Shown: positions 1 to 12,869 of the stretch, in pieces
How the letters are laid out: each line of letters opens with the position of its first letter
Numbering within the stretch: position 1 is the stretch's first letter
Assembly (NCBI GenBank): GCA_013365325.1
Contig: JABVXV010000085.1
Coordinates: 57,647-121,646, forward strand
Source of the DNA: Dipetalonema caudispina
Lineage: Eukaryota > Nematoda > Chromadorea > Rhabditida > Onchocercidae
Direction: 5' to 3'
Length of the DNA stretch: 64,000 nt
Program-made: the position numbers and the translations under genes
The notes under the pieces: generated by a model
Told to the model about the DNA's origin: nothing
The model's database searches: none
What the model saw: the letters and a program-made list of their open reading frames with translations, nothing else

Positions 1-310
1 CGTCGTGCCACCGCCATAGCCGAATCATTCCGTAAGAATCGTATCAAATCACGTATACTTTCTAATGAAATTCAAATTAATTTGAAATAAAATTCTTGTG
101 AAAATTTCCATTTTTGAAACTTTCACTGTAAAATTTATAATTATTCTGTTTGATGAAATCTAATGAGAAAAAATTAGTGGAAAGATAAAAATTCAAAAGA
201 AAAAAAATTATTTTTTCAAGAATAATACCAAAGCAGTCTGGTTCCGGATAATAAATGCCATCTTCCAGAAAACCCAACGCATTGATTGTTGCTTGAATGA
301 TTCGTTCCAT
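1..310 (-). CDS. tim-1: Timeless homologue, 5' end only (partial)
   Basis: N-terminus of a Timeless/TIM-1 protein, a nuclear replication-fork protection and cohesion factor that works with Tipin. Exon 1 is 229-310 (ATG at 308-310) and exon 2 starts at 61 and runs off the left edge. The joined residues ALGFLEDG, then PEPDCFESIRDLIRFLRND, match the family's conserved opening (ALGYLEG...[20 protein letters not shown] in vertebrates). The donor is G|GTATTA at 228 and the acceptor TTAG|A at 62-63; the phase-1 join gives the Glu of the ESIRDLI block. An acceptor-like TTTAG at 44-48 bases before position 300 (complement of 344-348) could be a trans-splice site. Upstream in-frame codons extend to 337 but contain no ATG. 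Only about 48 residues are visible, so the rest of the protein cannot be judged. Confidence 0.85.
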
Positions 311-2251
311 TGAGAAAAATGTTTGAACATTTAACAAAACTTTCTAAAGTATATGTTATTATGTTAAGTAAAATATTATCAAAATCTTATCATTGATATC
401 TTAACAGTAACTCAAATTATCGACAGCTATCAGTATCATCAGTAATTAAAAATACCATCAGTTCCATTAGTTTCAACGATAACAGATAGATAATCTAAAT
501 TATTGAAATTTCAAATTTTGACTATTCCGCCACAATTAATGATAGAGACAACTACGACAGTGTGGGAGTGACAGAAAGAGATATCTGCCTGCTGTATGTA
601 TAATGTGGGGGAAAAATTCACAAAATTTCAACAAATCGTTTTTTTTTTTTAAAAAAAAAAAAAATCTCAACAAATTCTTCATTTTAAAATTTCATAAATT
701 CAACAATTTTTTTTTTCTTTTTTTTTAATTCAAATGAATGTCAGATATGATCGTACTGTTAGGTATGATCGATCAGAATACTTGTATGCAAGATTCCTTT
801 GTCATTTGTAATTTCAATTATAACGAAATTTTAACTCTCAACATATTATGAAATTTCCATTGGAATTTCTGAAAATTTCTATTCGAATTATCATTATAAT
901 CTTTAACTATTATAGTATGTTCCAATTTTAACCATAAAAAATTTTAATGTAATGTATTGAATTTTCAATATTAATTGAAATTTTTATTCGGATTGTTAGA
1001 ATTTAAATTCCTATTGTCGAAATTTCAATTTAAATTTTTGAAGTTTGAGTTTTAATTAATAAAATTTCAGTCCAACTATTATTTTTTTATTCTTTCAGTA
1101 AATTCAATTTATCCAACTTCTGACAGACAATACCCCAAGCAAATCAAGAAATCAATAACTGCTAATCGATATTGAAATCAAATGAAATACGATGAAGAAA
1201 TTTGGGATTTTTTTCAAATCTGAAATTTTAATCAATTATCTTTTCTCTTCCTCTCATTTGATCTTTTACTGTTTAGCTTGAAATTACTTTTTTTTTTTTC
1301 TATTCTTTCAAGAAATTTTCCCTTCCTATATTAATTATTATGTCTGTGTTTTTTTTTTTTTTTTGTATTATATATCTTTAAACTTTTTTTTTTTCGATTA
1401 AATAATTCTCATCTTTTGACCTTTAATAATTTCCATCATATATTATGTCAGATAATAATGAGTAATATAAGTTAAAATTATGGTAATTTAAAAAGCAGAA
1501 GAGTGATAAAAAATTAACCTAAATAATTGGTATAAGTGACAGCATGAACAATTTGACATCTTTGTCTAATTAGGTATATTTCATGATTAACAGTTCAATT
1601 TTAATAGATAAATTTTAAAGATTTATTTCAGTGCCATTTGATGAGATAAATGTGACAATGATATGTTACAGAATCATTTGAAAATATCGATATATAATGC
1701 TATTCAATATAGAATTAAATTCGAATATATCTATGCTAAGGATGATTAATTTAATTTATTGATAACATTCTCTGTAAAATTAATTATCACAATTTATTAA
1801 TTCCCAATGTTTGGTGGTATCCTTGAATGACGAGTAAAAAGAAGAAGAAGAAGAATTAATATTGAATTAAAAGATTAAATTTTTAGATGTAGAAGAAATT
1901 AAATTTGTCAAAATTTTTTAATCTCGAATAAATTGATCATAATTTGTTATTGTTTGGATTATTCTGATCCGTGTTTTTGTTTTTATTCCGATTTTTATAT
2001 TTTCAACCAGCAAACAAAAATTATAGGTAGTTTTAATAATGAAAGTATATTTTTAAAGAAATGAAATTTATTTATAATTTAGATTATTTACCTTTGAGTT
2101 GTTCGTTGATTGCATAAATTATACAACTAATTTAATACAAATAATATTATCGAAATTAATCATTACATTACATTACAACACTTTAAATTTATCATTTAAA
2201 AAAAAAGAAAAAAAAAAAGTGATTTCTTGTAGCAAACAAATGATAGGATAG
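311..2251. other. intergenic, AT-rich
   Basis: No coding exon was recognised on either strand between the Timeless start and the end of the PAN-protein gene. The stretch holds long T and A runs (about 640-665, 705-726, 1348-1364), a short GAA microsatellite at about 1838-1854, and presumably the Timeless promoter. Confidence 0.6.
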
Positions 2252-3703
2252 TTATAAGTGAGGAATATAATTAAAAAATGATGTATAACATGCAGCACCT
2301 TGTGCTGGTACCACATTTATCACTGTACCCAAAATTTCACACATAAATTCGAATTCTCCTAATTGGAAAACATTGACAGCAGCACAATTGTAAACTATAC
2401 ATGCTTGTGAGCATTGATCTACATCCTGAAATTAAGGAGAAATGAGTATTTAGGTACAGGGGTACGTATCATTCAACATATAACAAATATATGATATCAT
2501 TATATAATGAATAATTTATTAGATGATTATTTTAATAGAAAAAATTTTGGATTTTCATTTGAAAAGAATTGCAATTAATAATGAAATACCATTTGCAATT
2601 GGTGTTTTTTTTTTTTTTCTTACTAATGAAAATATAATTATTTGCATTTTTGTTATTATCAACAATAAAAGTCAAAATTATTTGAAATTGATTTGCAAAA
2701 ATTGAACTCAATTAAGCATGAAAACAAAACCTACTACCTATCACTTAATGAGGATTAAGTTTAATAATCGAAATTCGAAAAAAAAAAAAAAATTAGCTTT
2801 CATCAAAGTTAATAATTACACTAAAAAGAAAAGGCTTAATAGTTAGGCAAAATATTTTGCTCCATACAGCTGCAAGAATTTGAAATGAAATTTGTTGAGA
2901 TGTAATTTCAAAAGATAAGTCATATTTTATGGAATTTATAATTCTGCTACAACCTGGAAATCATTTAATCTGATACAAATACTATGATTGATGAATTGTT
3001 GCTTTCAACTTATATTTGTGATAAATTAAAAAAAAATAATTTGTAAACTTTACCAAAACGTTGTAGATTTCATGTACTTTGCCACCTCTACATTCCGAAT
3101 TTTGAATTAATTGAAATACAACATTACCATAGCTGACAAACGGTGGCAATGCTGCAATTAAAATTTGTTAGTTCACATCGAACCAATTATCAAATTAATA
3201 ATGATCATATGTATAAAAACCGGTTACTCAACTGAGAAAAATTTGGGATTGATGTTGTTTATGGAAGGAAATCCTACCATTTAAAACAGTCTTTCATTTT
3301 TTTTTATTTTAGTTTAATATTATATTTGAAAAGATTTTAAAATTGATATCAACTTCTTTTATCCTTTTTTTACTCATACCTGAAAATGGTAAAATTTTTT
3401 TCTAACTGATAAAAAAATATTTCAAGGAAAATTTTTTCACTCATTCCATTCATACTTCATGTCCTCTATGACCAACATTATTGAAATAATCGAACTGAAA
3501 TCTCAACCTGCTACCAAATCTTCTTTTTTTTTTGTAATACATTTAAGCAATAATAATAATAATAACTGTAATAATAATAATAATGATAATAATGATAATA
3601 ATAATAACAATAATGATAATCACTTACGCATGCAAGGTTTTGCAATAAGCGATAGATGGAAAATGATTGAAATGATGAAAAACTGTCGATAATGGCTTAT
3701 CAT
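2252..3703 (-). CDS. small secreted PAN/apple-like domain protein
   Basis: Three exons: 3628-3703, 3054-3151 and 2252-2425 (stop TAA at 2252-2254), giving 115 residues. The phases close exactly (76 + 98 + 174 bases). Residues 1-23 form a signal peptide: a short polar start followed by a hydrophobic run (FFIISIIFHLSLIA). The mature part has seven cysteines (one at the signal peptide end). A Cys-Arg-Gly-Gly segment is followed by DVDQCSQAC and YNCAAV, then FEFMCE and a late Cys. Spacing C..C..C-A-x-x-x-F resembles nematode PAN/apple domains, which bind carbohydrates or proteins outside the cell. No transmembrane segment follows, so it is probably secreted. An AAT microsatellite fills part of intron 1. 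The domain assignment is from pattern only; the gene prediction itself is well supported by splice sites. Confidence 0.7.
3549..3620. repeat. AAT/GAT trinucleotide microsatellite
   Basis: About 70 bases of imperfect AAT repeats with interspersed TGAT units. It lies in intron 1 of the PAN-protein gene, directly beside its 5' splice site (donor at 3621-3627). On the + strand it creates a false Asn-rich reading frame. Confidence 0.9.
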
Positions 3704-6077
3704 GATAACTGTAGTTTACTGTATCAGAAGAGAATACGGTGTTGAAGATACAACAAACAGTCTGAGAAGATAAATCCGAAAAAATTGTGCTTTTATGTAA
3801 TGTCCATGAATGATTGAAATGAGATGCTTTGTATTTATATTAAGCAATAGCTAAACGTAAATTTCGTACTTTTGTTATTCAATAGAAAATATATTTATGA
3901 TAAGGGGAAAAATCGCAAAAACGAAAGAAAAAAGATTTTTTTTTTTTCCTACAATTGTCAAAAGAAAAAAAAAAAAAAAATCTTTATGGCACTAAAAAGA
4001 ACAAAATATATTATTATACAATCGTAATTTTAGATAGGAAAAGAAAAGAAAAAATGAGAAAATATAGAATGATAAGAATTTGTCACAGTTTCATTGATAT
4101 CAGTAATGCTTTTAACTTTAAGCTGATGAATAGTTTTATTTCACATCGTTCTCGATTATCATTTTCATAACGTTCATTTTGACGAATAAAAATTTTCTTC
4201 GTCAAAAGACACCAATAATATTTCCATTATTTCTTTTTCATTGATATAAAACTTTTTATGTAATAAAATATTTGTAAGAATGGTTGGTTTCGGCACTGTC
4301 TGGTTAGAAATATCTTCCTGACAAAAGATTATTTCCGTACGCTATTCCCGATTAAAAAAAATATTATTACGAAGTGATAAACTATTATCATCAAATGATA
4401 ACATGTTATTACTATACTATGATGAAATGTTATCTGAAAACTTTAAAATGCTTCATTATATCTTATTTCCTTTTGATAGAAGTAAAATCATTATGATAAA
4501 ATGCTTTTTTCCTCATCCAGAAATAGAAAACGTTTAAAGATATTTTAAATTAATAATTAAGGAATGTTACTATTTGGATTTTGAAATAAAATTGAGTGTT
4601 ACAAGTTTATTAAGTAATTTTCCTTACATAGAATTCTTGATTTTTTTTTTGATTATACATTAGCGATTTTAATTATCTTTTAATAGATAGTAGTGGTACC
4701 AGAACTACTATATTTCAGTATCATTCCATATTTCTATATATTGTGACATAAATTCCAAAGAAATCATGGAATATTCATTGAATTATGCAAATACCCAAAA
4801 TTTTATTGCGATAATTATGAAAACTACATTAAAAAAAAATTATTATTTCATTATTATCAAAATTATTATGTTTTAAAAAGGAAACCTAGCCAAAAGATTT
4901 TATGTATGATTCATGATTAAACGAATGATAAGGATTAAGAATTGTCTGTCACAAGCGGTATGATATTTAATGGTGCAATTATCATAATCATTAACCATAA
5001 TTATAATTTATATGGTTATTACAATTTATGTTAATGACTAAAAAAGGCAAAATTAGTGAAGTTAGCATATCCGAAGTTACAAATTTTTTGTAATTATCGA
5101 ATCAAGTTAGAAAATATGCTCAACAAATTATTAACTTCGTGGAATGTATCATTTGTATCAATCCCAAAATCAAAAGCAAAATTTAAAATTTGAAAATAGA
5201 TATTCCAACTAACTACTATTAAGACATTGATAGTTGCATCTTAGTTACAGCAATTATTTTGATATAGTCACCAAATTTTAGAATGTTTTATATGTCATAG
5301 TACCATACAACAGTGCTATCGGCTTATCAAACCAGTTCTGTTATATAATATCCACTTTACGCTCCCACTACAAAATCACTTTTCTGATTATTTAACCGTT
5401 ATTTCATCTTTTTAAAATGTTGATGCAATGTGTAAAAAGAAAAAAAAAAAAAACAAATATTGAAGATAATTATCTAGTTTTTTGTTTTTCAATATTCAAT
5501 ATTGACAACTATTAGATTATTAAAAACATTTAAAAATAATGTTAACATAGCTGCAATAAATCATCATATCTTATTGATAGAAACATTGAAGAATTCAAAA
5601 TACATTACATTATATACCCTAAACATTGAATGATCCATGACACCCACAGATATTAATATCATATATATGAGAAATCGATCAGCAGGATGACTACTTTGAC
5701 TTTCCATTCCGTTTTCACCAATCATTTATCATTATTTTATGAAACTAAAATGCTATGTCATTTATTTTAACTCTTTCAGTTTCGACTCATTTAACTAAAA
5801 TTGCAAAGAGAATATCATTTTTATTTCATCACTCCAAACATAGCCAAAAGAAAAGAACAATGGGAAAAGATAACAAAGTATGATTAATAAAATATTAACT
5901 TTAAAAACTAAAAACATGGTTATTTGAAAACTCAAACCCATAAATATTTCGATTCATAATTCGCTAACAGAATTTCGTAACTTCGAGCATTTTTATTGCT
6001 GATCAATTTTTTCAAAACCAGAAAATGAATAATTTTTCAAATATAGCAAAGACCAAAAACTAATCAAATCTTAATCA
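3704..6077. other. intergenic, AT-rich
   Basis: No exon-like stretch was recognised. It contains A and T runs (3938-3980, 5437-5453) and presumably the PAN-protein promoter and the 3' UTR of the histidyl-tRNA synthetase gene. Confidence 0.55.
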
Positions 6078-9000
6078 CTACAGATGTTTCAACCGTCTCT
6101 CCAATTCCTCCACCAAGCTATCTCGAGGTATATCCTGGAACATTCCAATTTTGTTACAAAACATTAAATAACAACAAAATAATATCGTTTACAGTATCGT
6201 TTTCATAATAAATATTTTAATCATTAAGTCGGTATAAGCAAAATTTTAATGCCATATAAGCAAAGACTTAATTTCAAACTGAAATCGAAATTTAATCGGA
6301 AAACTTTGAATCAACATGATACCTCTTCAGCACGAGAAGGGACATCCCTCAATTTCAAGATGCCTTCTTCCAATTCACGCTCACCAACAATTATTGCTAA
6401 CGGTATTTTATGTTCTTCACAATATTGCATTTGATCTAGCATCTTCGGATTTGCCTTCAAAATCATTTCAGCCTGGAATATTTTCAAAATTTAAAAAATA
6501 AGTGAATAATAAAGGGAAGGACAGAATTTTTTTAAAAAATATGTAGTTTCCCGACTTTCTCGAGTCATAAAACACGCAAGCTGAAGTCACTAAAAAATGA
6601 TAACATCAAAACTTCTTTAACATCAAACCTTGATATTATTATCCCAAAGTAACCGACAAATTTTCATCCTTTCCTTTACCAATTTCTTTTGTGCAGAAGC
6701 TACAAGAACTTGTGTATCTTTTGATCGCACGCGCTCCATCTAAATAACAGAAAGGTAGCAATAAGAAAAATTTTTGAAATTGAATGAAAATTTAAGCTTA
6801 AATTCCTCAAATTCTTAAAACATTTGAGGGCTACTTACTTCTGATTTTTCTTTCATGATCGTGAAAAGCCTCTCAATTCCGATCGATATTCCTACGCAGG
6901 GCACCTTATGTTTCGGCAAAAACATTGATACCAAATTATCGTAACGACCACCACCAGCAACTGATCCTATATTCATATTTCGGGTTTCTTCATCGGCACT
7001 ACCATTTCCCACTAGCGTTTTTTCGGAAGAATCTATAATTCACTTTGCAGTTTCACTGCCTATATTTAATATTATCTCTATATCAAATTTTGATTAACAA
7101 TCGCTCTCAAACAAAAGTTCTGTGATAGGAAAAATTTTATAAACTGAGTTACATGCATAATATTAATTTGTAGATCCAAATTATTCATCAATTAATTAGT
7201 GTTCTATTAAAAATTGAAAATATTTAATCAAAACAAAAACTAACCTTTCAAAGTAACTTCAAAAATTGCTCCAGTATAATAATCAAGACCTCGTGCCAAT
7301 GATGGCTCAATGGTAATAGTCGAAAGAATACCAAAAAGCTCACAATATTCCAAAAGTTGTTTTATTTCAGATACCGCTTTTTGTATATCATTATTTTCCG
7401 ATGTCGCTTCATCTTTCTCGAACCAGTTTAATAAATCCAAATTTGTTAAGCTACTGTCACGTTCTAAAAAACAAGTTCGAACTGCATTATCCTAAATGAG
7501 AAACTGAAGAATAGATAAAGAATGCAGCACAAAATTGATAATGAAAGTACAACTAAATGAAGAATGAATATTGGTAAGGAATTAGTAATTTATAGGTATA
7601 TTTACACAAAGAATTGACCGGTGAGGCGACAGATACGCACAGTTTCATATTATTTCTTTTGCGCTCTCTCATTTTTCGGCATAATTCTTCGAAACTATGA
7701 TATAACATCTCAAAATATTACGTTGTCGGCATTTATCTTGCAAAAAAAATGGAAATTCTATCTGCTGACGTCGTCTATCTAATCTAAGCATTTCATCCCC
7801 TTGAAACAGCAAACTATCTATCTTTTTCAAGCTTCCTTCTTCCTATGCTTAATGAAGGCAACCTGAAATTTTCGAAAAAGATACAACAACAAACCCCGTA
7901 AACGTAAGAATGTCTCCAGTTTGTTGATAACATCACAATGGATATGTTTCTCATTGCACAATTCATTTCTGACATCTTCCCATGGAAGCTTGTCTAACTT
8001 ATCGATCGACGAACAAACCGTTTTAAATTCCTTTTTTGGTACACCACAGACAGCAAACATACCATCAAGAAGTAATTTATGATTTACCTAAAAACAGTTT
8101 CTAAAAATACAGTAACACATTGAAATTACTACATGACTTGAACAAATTCCATTTTTCTTTTCTACTGGTAGCTCAGCTATGGAGCAATCTGCTACAAGAA
8201 AAAAGAAACTAACATTCTAGAACCTAGCGTATGTTTAATGAAATGTAGGATGAAATTGAAATTCATAAATAGTATGTTTTAGAGAACAATCGGTAGTATG
8301 ACGAGACTGGTAATCGACAGCAATGATATTCAAGATTTCATTTCACTTACTTTAATTTCAAATGTACCAATATCTAATGCACCCAGTATTTCATTAATAA
8401 TTCTTAACAATTCAGCTTCTGGAATCATCAAGTCGTAAGAACCAGCAATATCAAAATCCTGGAAAAAGATTTTAACAATAATTCTGGGAATAGATGGATT
8501 ACCGCAATAATTTCACCTCAAAAATCTATAATTCATAACTCCTAGCACAGTCAAGGCCAAAGTAGCCATCCACTCCCAAATATTTCCCCATTTTACAACT
8601 CCTCGGTCAAAATCAGCAAGCTTTTCATTTGGTAATACTATTAATCCCCAAAATTTGTCCTATAAAACTTCAACTCAATTAGAAAATGAAAATAGTGAAA
8701 ATAGAAAATAGTCACGCATTGATAAAATTCTCGAAAACGTCCTCTGGAAGGATTGTCCCTTCGATAAACTTTCCCAATATGATACCGTTTCAGATACATG
8801 ACAGTTTTATTCATAGCGAGATAACGAGCAAAGGGTACCTGAAACATCATTACTTGAATATATGGAGTTTAAATAATTGATGTCAATTTAAAATTAGTGT
8901 GGCAGGTATCTTCAGTCATTTTAAAACGATTTACTACTATTATTATGACAGATGGAAACTAAAATTCACTAAGTATGATGTTGGAATGGTTGTAGCGCAA

Positions 9001-11170
9001 TTCCCGAATTAAACGGAGTCTTCCCAAAGAAATTCTGGGTAAGAAATCATTTCAATTTTCCAATCAATTTTAAAATTTACATCCGAAAGGGTAACTATGA
9101 AAAGGGCTACTTAAGTTAAAGAGCAGTCTACTAACAGCAAATAATAAGAAAGACTTTCTATACTCTGAAGCATTAAACGTCATTTCAAAAAGCAAAATGA
9201 TGATATCTCAGCATATATCATTCAACCTAAAACTGCTAAATAATAAATACCGTGAGATCGTAACGTAGGCTGAGCAGTTCACCTCCTTGATCGGACAAAT
9301 CATAAATCAATTTTCCACCTTCCTCACCATACTTTCCCATCAAGATATTGCGTAACTCAAACACAGGTGTATCAATAGTAACGGCACCATGGCGTTTAAA
9401 ACATTCCGTAACTACATCTAATACTTGTTTTCGTAATGCCATATCTTGAGGTCCGTAATCACGTGTACCTGAAGAAAGAATCTTTGGAATAAGCTCGTTT
9501 TACTTTCCTACTAGGGGAAATAAAACTGACCTGACATTTCGTCTTTCTTTTTTTTTTTTTATGCCACAAAAAGGAAACTTAGAGACATACCTCTTGGACA
9601 TCGAATTTCAAACTTCCTTTGAGATTCATGGCTCTCTGAAGGTTTCTTCTCAATCATACAGGCTACGTTTTCTTTAATCTGTAAAAAAGTTTGGTAAAGA
9701 AAAAAAAAACTTTACCAATTGAAAAGATCTTCTTTCATAGTCGAAGATCAAAAGAGTTAAAAATTGATAATTAAAAGAGATCTATCAAAATTCTAAAATT
9801 AAGCTTTTATCTTAGAAAAAACTTTGAGAAGTCTTATGGTTTGAAAAAATGATAAACTATTGGCAGGAAAAGTTTAGTCCATGACAAATAAATATTTTAT
9901 ACAGTATGCGAATAAACTTTCGAAAACGAATATAGCGAAATATTCACGAAAGTCATGCGACAACTTTTGGTAATTTGGTCTGCCAAGTAAGAAAAGCTCG
10001 AAAAAAAGTTATAAATTGTTGCCGAACTGATATTCATTTCCATTACCTCAGTGATATTTCCGCTTCTTCGAACAGCAAAAAATTTGGTAAAATTTGAACA
10101 AGCTGATAGCCAGCGTCCCGCAGCTGGTAACATCAATAACGAATATATACTACTTGACAATTACTATGTTTCCGCATCAGTTTTCCTCATATCAAAAGAC
10201 CCAGAAAATTCGTGAATTCTTCAGGCTAATCCATGGTGCTAATTTTTTTTTTCCAAATTTAATCTTAAAAAATTATTACTACTTCGGTTTAAATATAATT
10301 CACGACGAATTTTACCGAGATTAACATCGATAACCCGTTATTGAATTAACACCAATAACCCGTCAATGAACATCATTCCGGCAACAAATCCATAAATTTA
10401 TTTTCAAATATGCATAAACATTACAAGACCATCGGAATTTTTTTAAGTAATTTTCGCTTGAAAGCAATAAGCACAAGGTACAAATGATGGTTTCTATTGC
10501 CGAGAATTACAGAAATGCTCTGATATTTTTTCCTCTCTCTCTCTTTATTAGCTATGTAATTTATAATGATGAACAGATCAATTCACTACAAATATTAAAA
10601 ACTACAGGATTATTTCAAAGATCAGAGAAATTATAGAGTAAGCAACATTAAATCTATAAACCAACATTACCATTCAATTTCAAGAATTTATAAATTCTCA
10701 TATTTCCTAACAATAATGTCTCCACTTTATGATGGATAGGAGTTGATAGACGTACGTAAATCTACATTTTTGAAAGAAAAGAAAGGAATCTATTAAATTG
10801 AAAAATTTATCTAATTAAGAAGTGAATATCCATTGGTGAAAATAATGGAAACTCCATGTTTTGAGAAGCGACTCTTAAAATATAGCCCATCATACTTAAC
10901 AATTCCAACATTTCAAATTTCCTTCTTCAATTTTTCAGCATCATACTACTAAACCTTCTAGAATGAATGTTCCTATGAAACATTCAACTTACTACGATTT
11001 CTATATTTCTAATTACAAAATAGGATGTCAATTCATTGAAAAAAGTATGCTAATTTAATCAATACCAAGTCTTCATTCCCTTTCACATCCTTCAGTGTTC
11101 GTATTTCATTGGCTAAAGCTTTGATCTCTTCACGTAGATTCTCTACCGATCCAACATCAATGCTTCCCAT
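6078..11170 (-). CDS. hars-1: histidyl-tRNA synthetase (cytosolic form)
   Basis: Charges tRNA-His with histidine; class II aminoacyl-tRNA synthetase. Exons: 11066-11170, 9591-9678, 9251-9468, 8716-8838, 8351-8458, 7863-8087, 7245-7491, 6839-7011, 6629-6739, 6323-6472 and 6078-6134, about 534 residues (human 509). All joins keep frame. Exons 1-2 encode a charged helical WHEP-like N-terminus. Then come [10 protein letters not shown] and DTPVFEL, motif 2 ([20 protein letters not shown]), the histidine signatures [10 protein letters not shown] and GGGRYDNL, motif 3 (GISIGIERL), and the anticodon-binding domain ([12 protein letters not shown] ... EELERRL). The end of exon 6 is the weakest call: the chosen donor CAG|GTTGCC leaves an insertion of about 25 residues before the DLLNWFEK helix. 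An AG acceptor at 11184-11185, 14 bases before the ATG, looks like a trans-splice site. Confidence 0.93.
10047..10133 (-). CDS. hars-1: alternative first exon of histidyl-tRNA synthetase, probable mitochondrial presequence
   Basis: Inside intron 1 of the gene, an ATG (10131-10133) opens 29 codons that end at a good donor, GAG|GTAATG (10045-10047), in phase 0. The normal exon 1 also ends in phase 0, so this exon would splice in frame onto exon 2 (9678). The peptide starts [15 protein letters not shown] and continues with [10 protein letters not shown]. It is rich in Arg/Lys, Ser, Ala and large hydrophobics and has no acidic residue until its last codon, which is the profile of a mitochondrial targeting sequence. 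Many animals make cytosolic and mitochondrial forms from one such gene; that this exon does so here is inference. Its own promoter or trans-splice site is not obvious. Confidence 0.6.
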
Positions 11171-12869
11171 TTTTGTGAAATTACTGAAAGCAAATTTTAA
11201 TGCAAAAATAATTTTGTGCCATTTCTCAACATTTCACGTTTTCACTTTATTTTTCGGAGCACTAATATTATTCTAATCCGTTCAGGTAATTCTGTTTGAA
11301 CGAAATACTACATATCGACAACTTCAACTTATTCATTTTTTTTTTAAGCTCTTATTGTTTAAAATTTCAACTTTCACTAGTCTACAATCATGATTGAAAT
11401 TTTAACTTTAATTAATCTACATTTAAAAAAAAAAAAAATCTCTAATCTACACGTTAATATGAAACACTGTTCCGTTTAGTTTTACGTGAATTGCAATTTT
11501 AACATAGTGTTTACAAATGTAACAGGAAAATGATGAAACTCGTAACATTCATGTGTAGGAGAGTATTCCGGAATACCTAACAGTTAGCGTTAACAATAGC
11601 AAAAAAACGTTACGTCAACAATTCCGTTTTGGCCGACCCTTCAAATACCATCTTCCGGAAATGGTCAATTAGCTATGTTTAGTAGTGTATGGACGTATGA
11701 TAGCTATTGTCCTTTTGACCCTAAATTATTGATTAAAGTTCATATATACTGCTAGGATCTGTAAAATTTCTCTTCTTCTTTCTCTTTCACTCTTTCCTCT
11801 CCATTTCTTTTTTTTTTTTTAAACAGTAGCATTTGTGAATTTGGAAAATTTTTCAATTTCACTATCAAAAATTCCAAATATTTGATTTACGATAAACTAA
11901 ACTATCTGCTATCATTTGTTCACTTATCTTCTTCATTTAGGAATTAATCCAAATAAGTGAAATTTTCATATCTATATTTTATTTTAGATAAATAAATTTT
12001 GAATAAATTTGTTTTTTCTTTCCGACAATTTTCCAATTTTTTTGAAAAAATTGACATTATAGTTGAGAAATTAAAATTTCACGAATTAATTTTAGAAAAT
12101 TAATTAAACAACATTTATTTTAATTAATTTTAAGAGAATTTCCCTCATCTATATGATGTTTTTATTGTGATTTTCATCTGCGGAGAAACGGTATTTATTT
12201 ACCTAAAATGTCAATCGATAATGAAGAGAATCGATAATAAATCTTCATACATCATTTTTGTTTTCTCTGTCATTCTTTTTTTTTTTTCCCCCTTCCTCTT
12301 CCTCTTCTTCTTCTTCTTCTTCTTCTTCTTTGTCCTGTTTCTCTTTTTCCTTACAATATTTTAAACTACAATGAAATAATGTTTACTCAAGTGAATATTT
12401 AAATGTGTATATTTCACACTTTTCATACCGTTGCTTTATTCTAACCTTTATAATACATAAAGATAAATTTATAAATTTTATTTACATCATGATTGGGAAA
12501 TAGTATTGTCATATGTGTCTGGCTGCGTGATATGTTGTAATCATTAAATAGCACATTTGTTAAATCATTAAACTTATTTTAGTTTACTAGTTTGAATTTT
12601 TGAATTAATTCTAATATATTTTAGAAGTTTTAATTTTTCAAAGTATCTATTATTAGAGTTTATTCGTTTATGGTTTACTTGTATTTGATGATGAAATTCC
12701 GTGACATAAGAATTCTTCACTTTTGATAATAAAGGTTTGATTATTTCCATTTTTCGTCCTACATTACTCGTAATATGTGCTATTCATCATCGGAAATTTC
12801 ACACATTTCCAGAAAAGAAATTTGTTCCTTTCAAATTATTATTTCGTTGTATCCAGAATTACAAAGGAA
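11171..12869. other. divergent promoter region between hars-1 and the PAIP1-like gene
   Basis: No exon was recognised. Both flanking genes start here and point away, so it should carry two promoters. It contains T runs at 11336-11346 and 11808-11820, a CTT microsatellite at 12304-12330, and an acceptor-like CCAG shortly before the + strand ATG (about 12852-12856). Confidence 0.6.
12304..12330. repeat. CTT microsatellite
   Basis: About nine CTT units preceded by a pyrimidine tract (12275-12303), upstream of the PAIP1-like gene. It produces a false Phe-rich frame on the + strand. Confidence 0.9.

Noticed and set aside
3459..3692. Asn-rich + strand ORF
   Set aside because: Antisense to exon 1 of the PAN-protein gene and built from the AAT microsatellite.
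12167..12364. Phe-rich + strand ORF
   Set aside because: Produced by the pyrimidine tract and CTT repeat.
12777..12869. Longer N-terminus for the PAIP1-like protein
   Set aside because: The upstream codons are in frame, but the peptide is unlike the rest and an acceptor-like CCAG just before 12870 suggests this is 5' UTR or outron.
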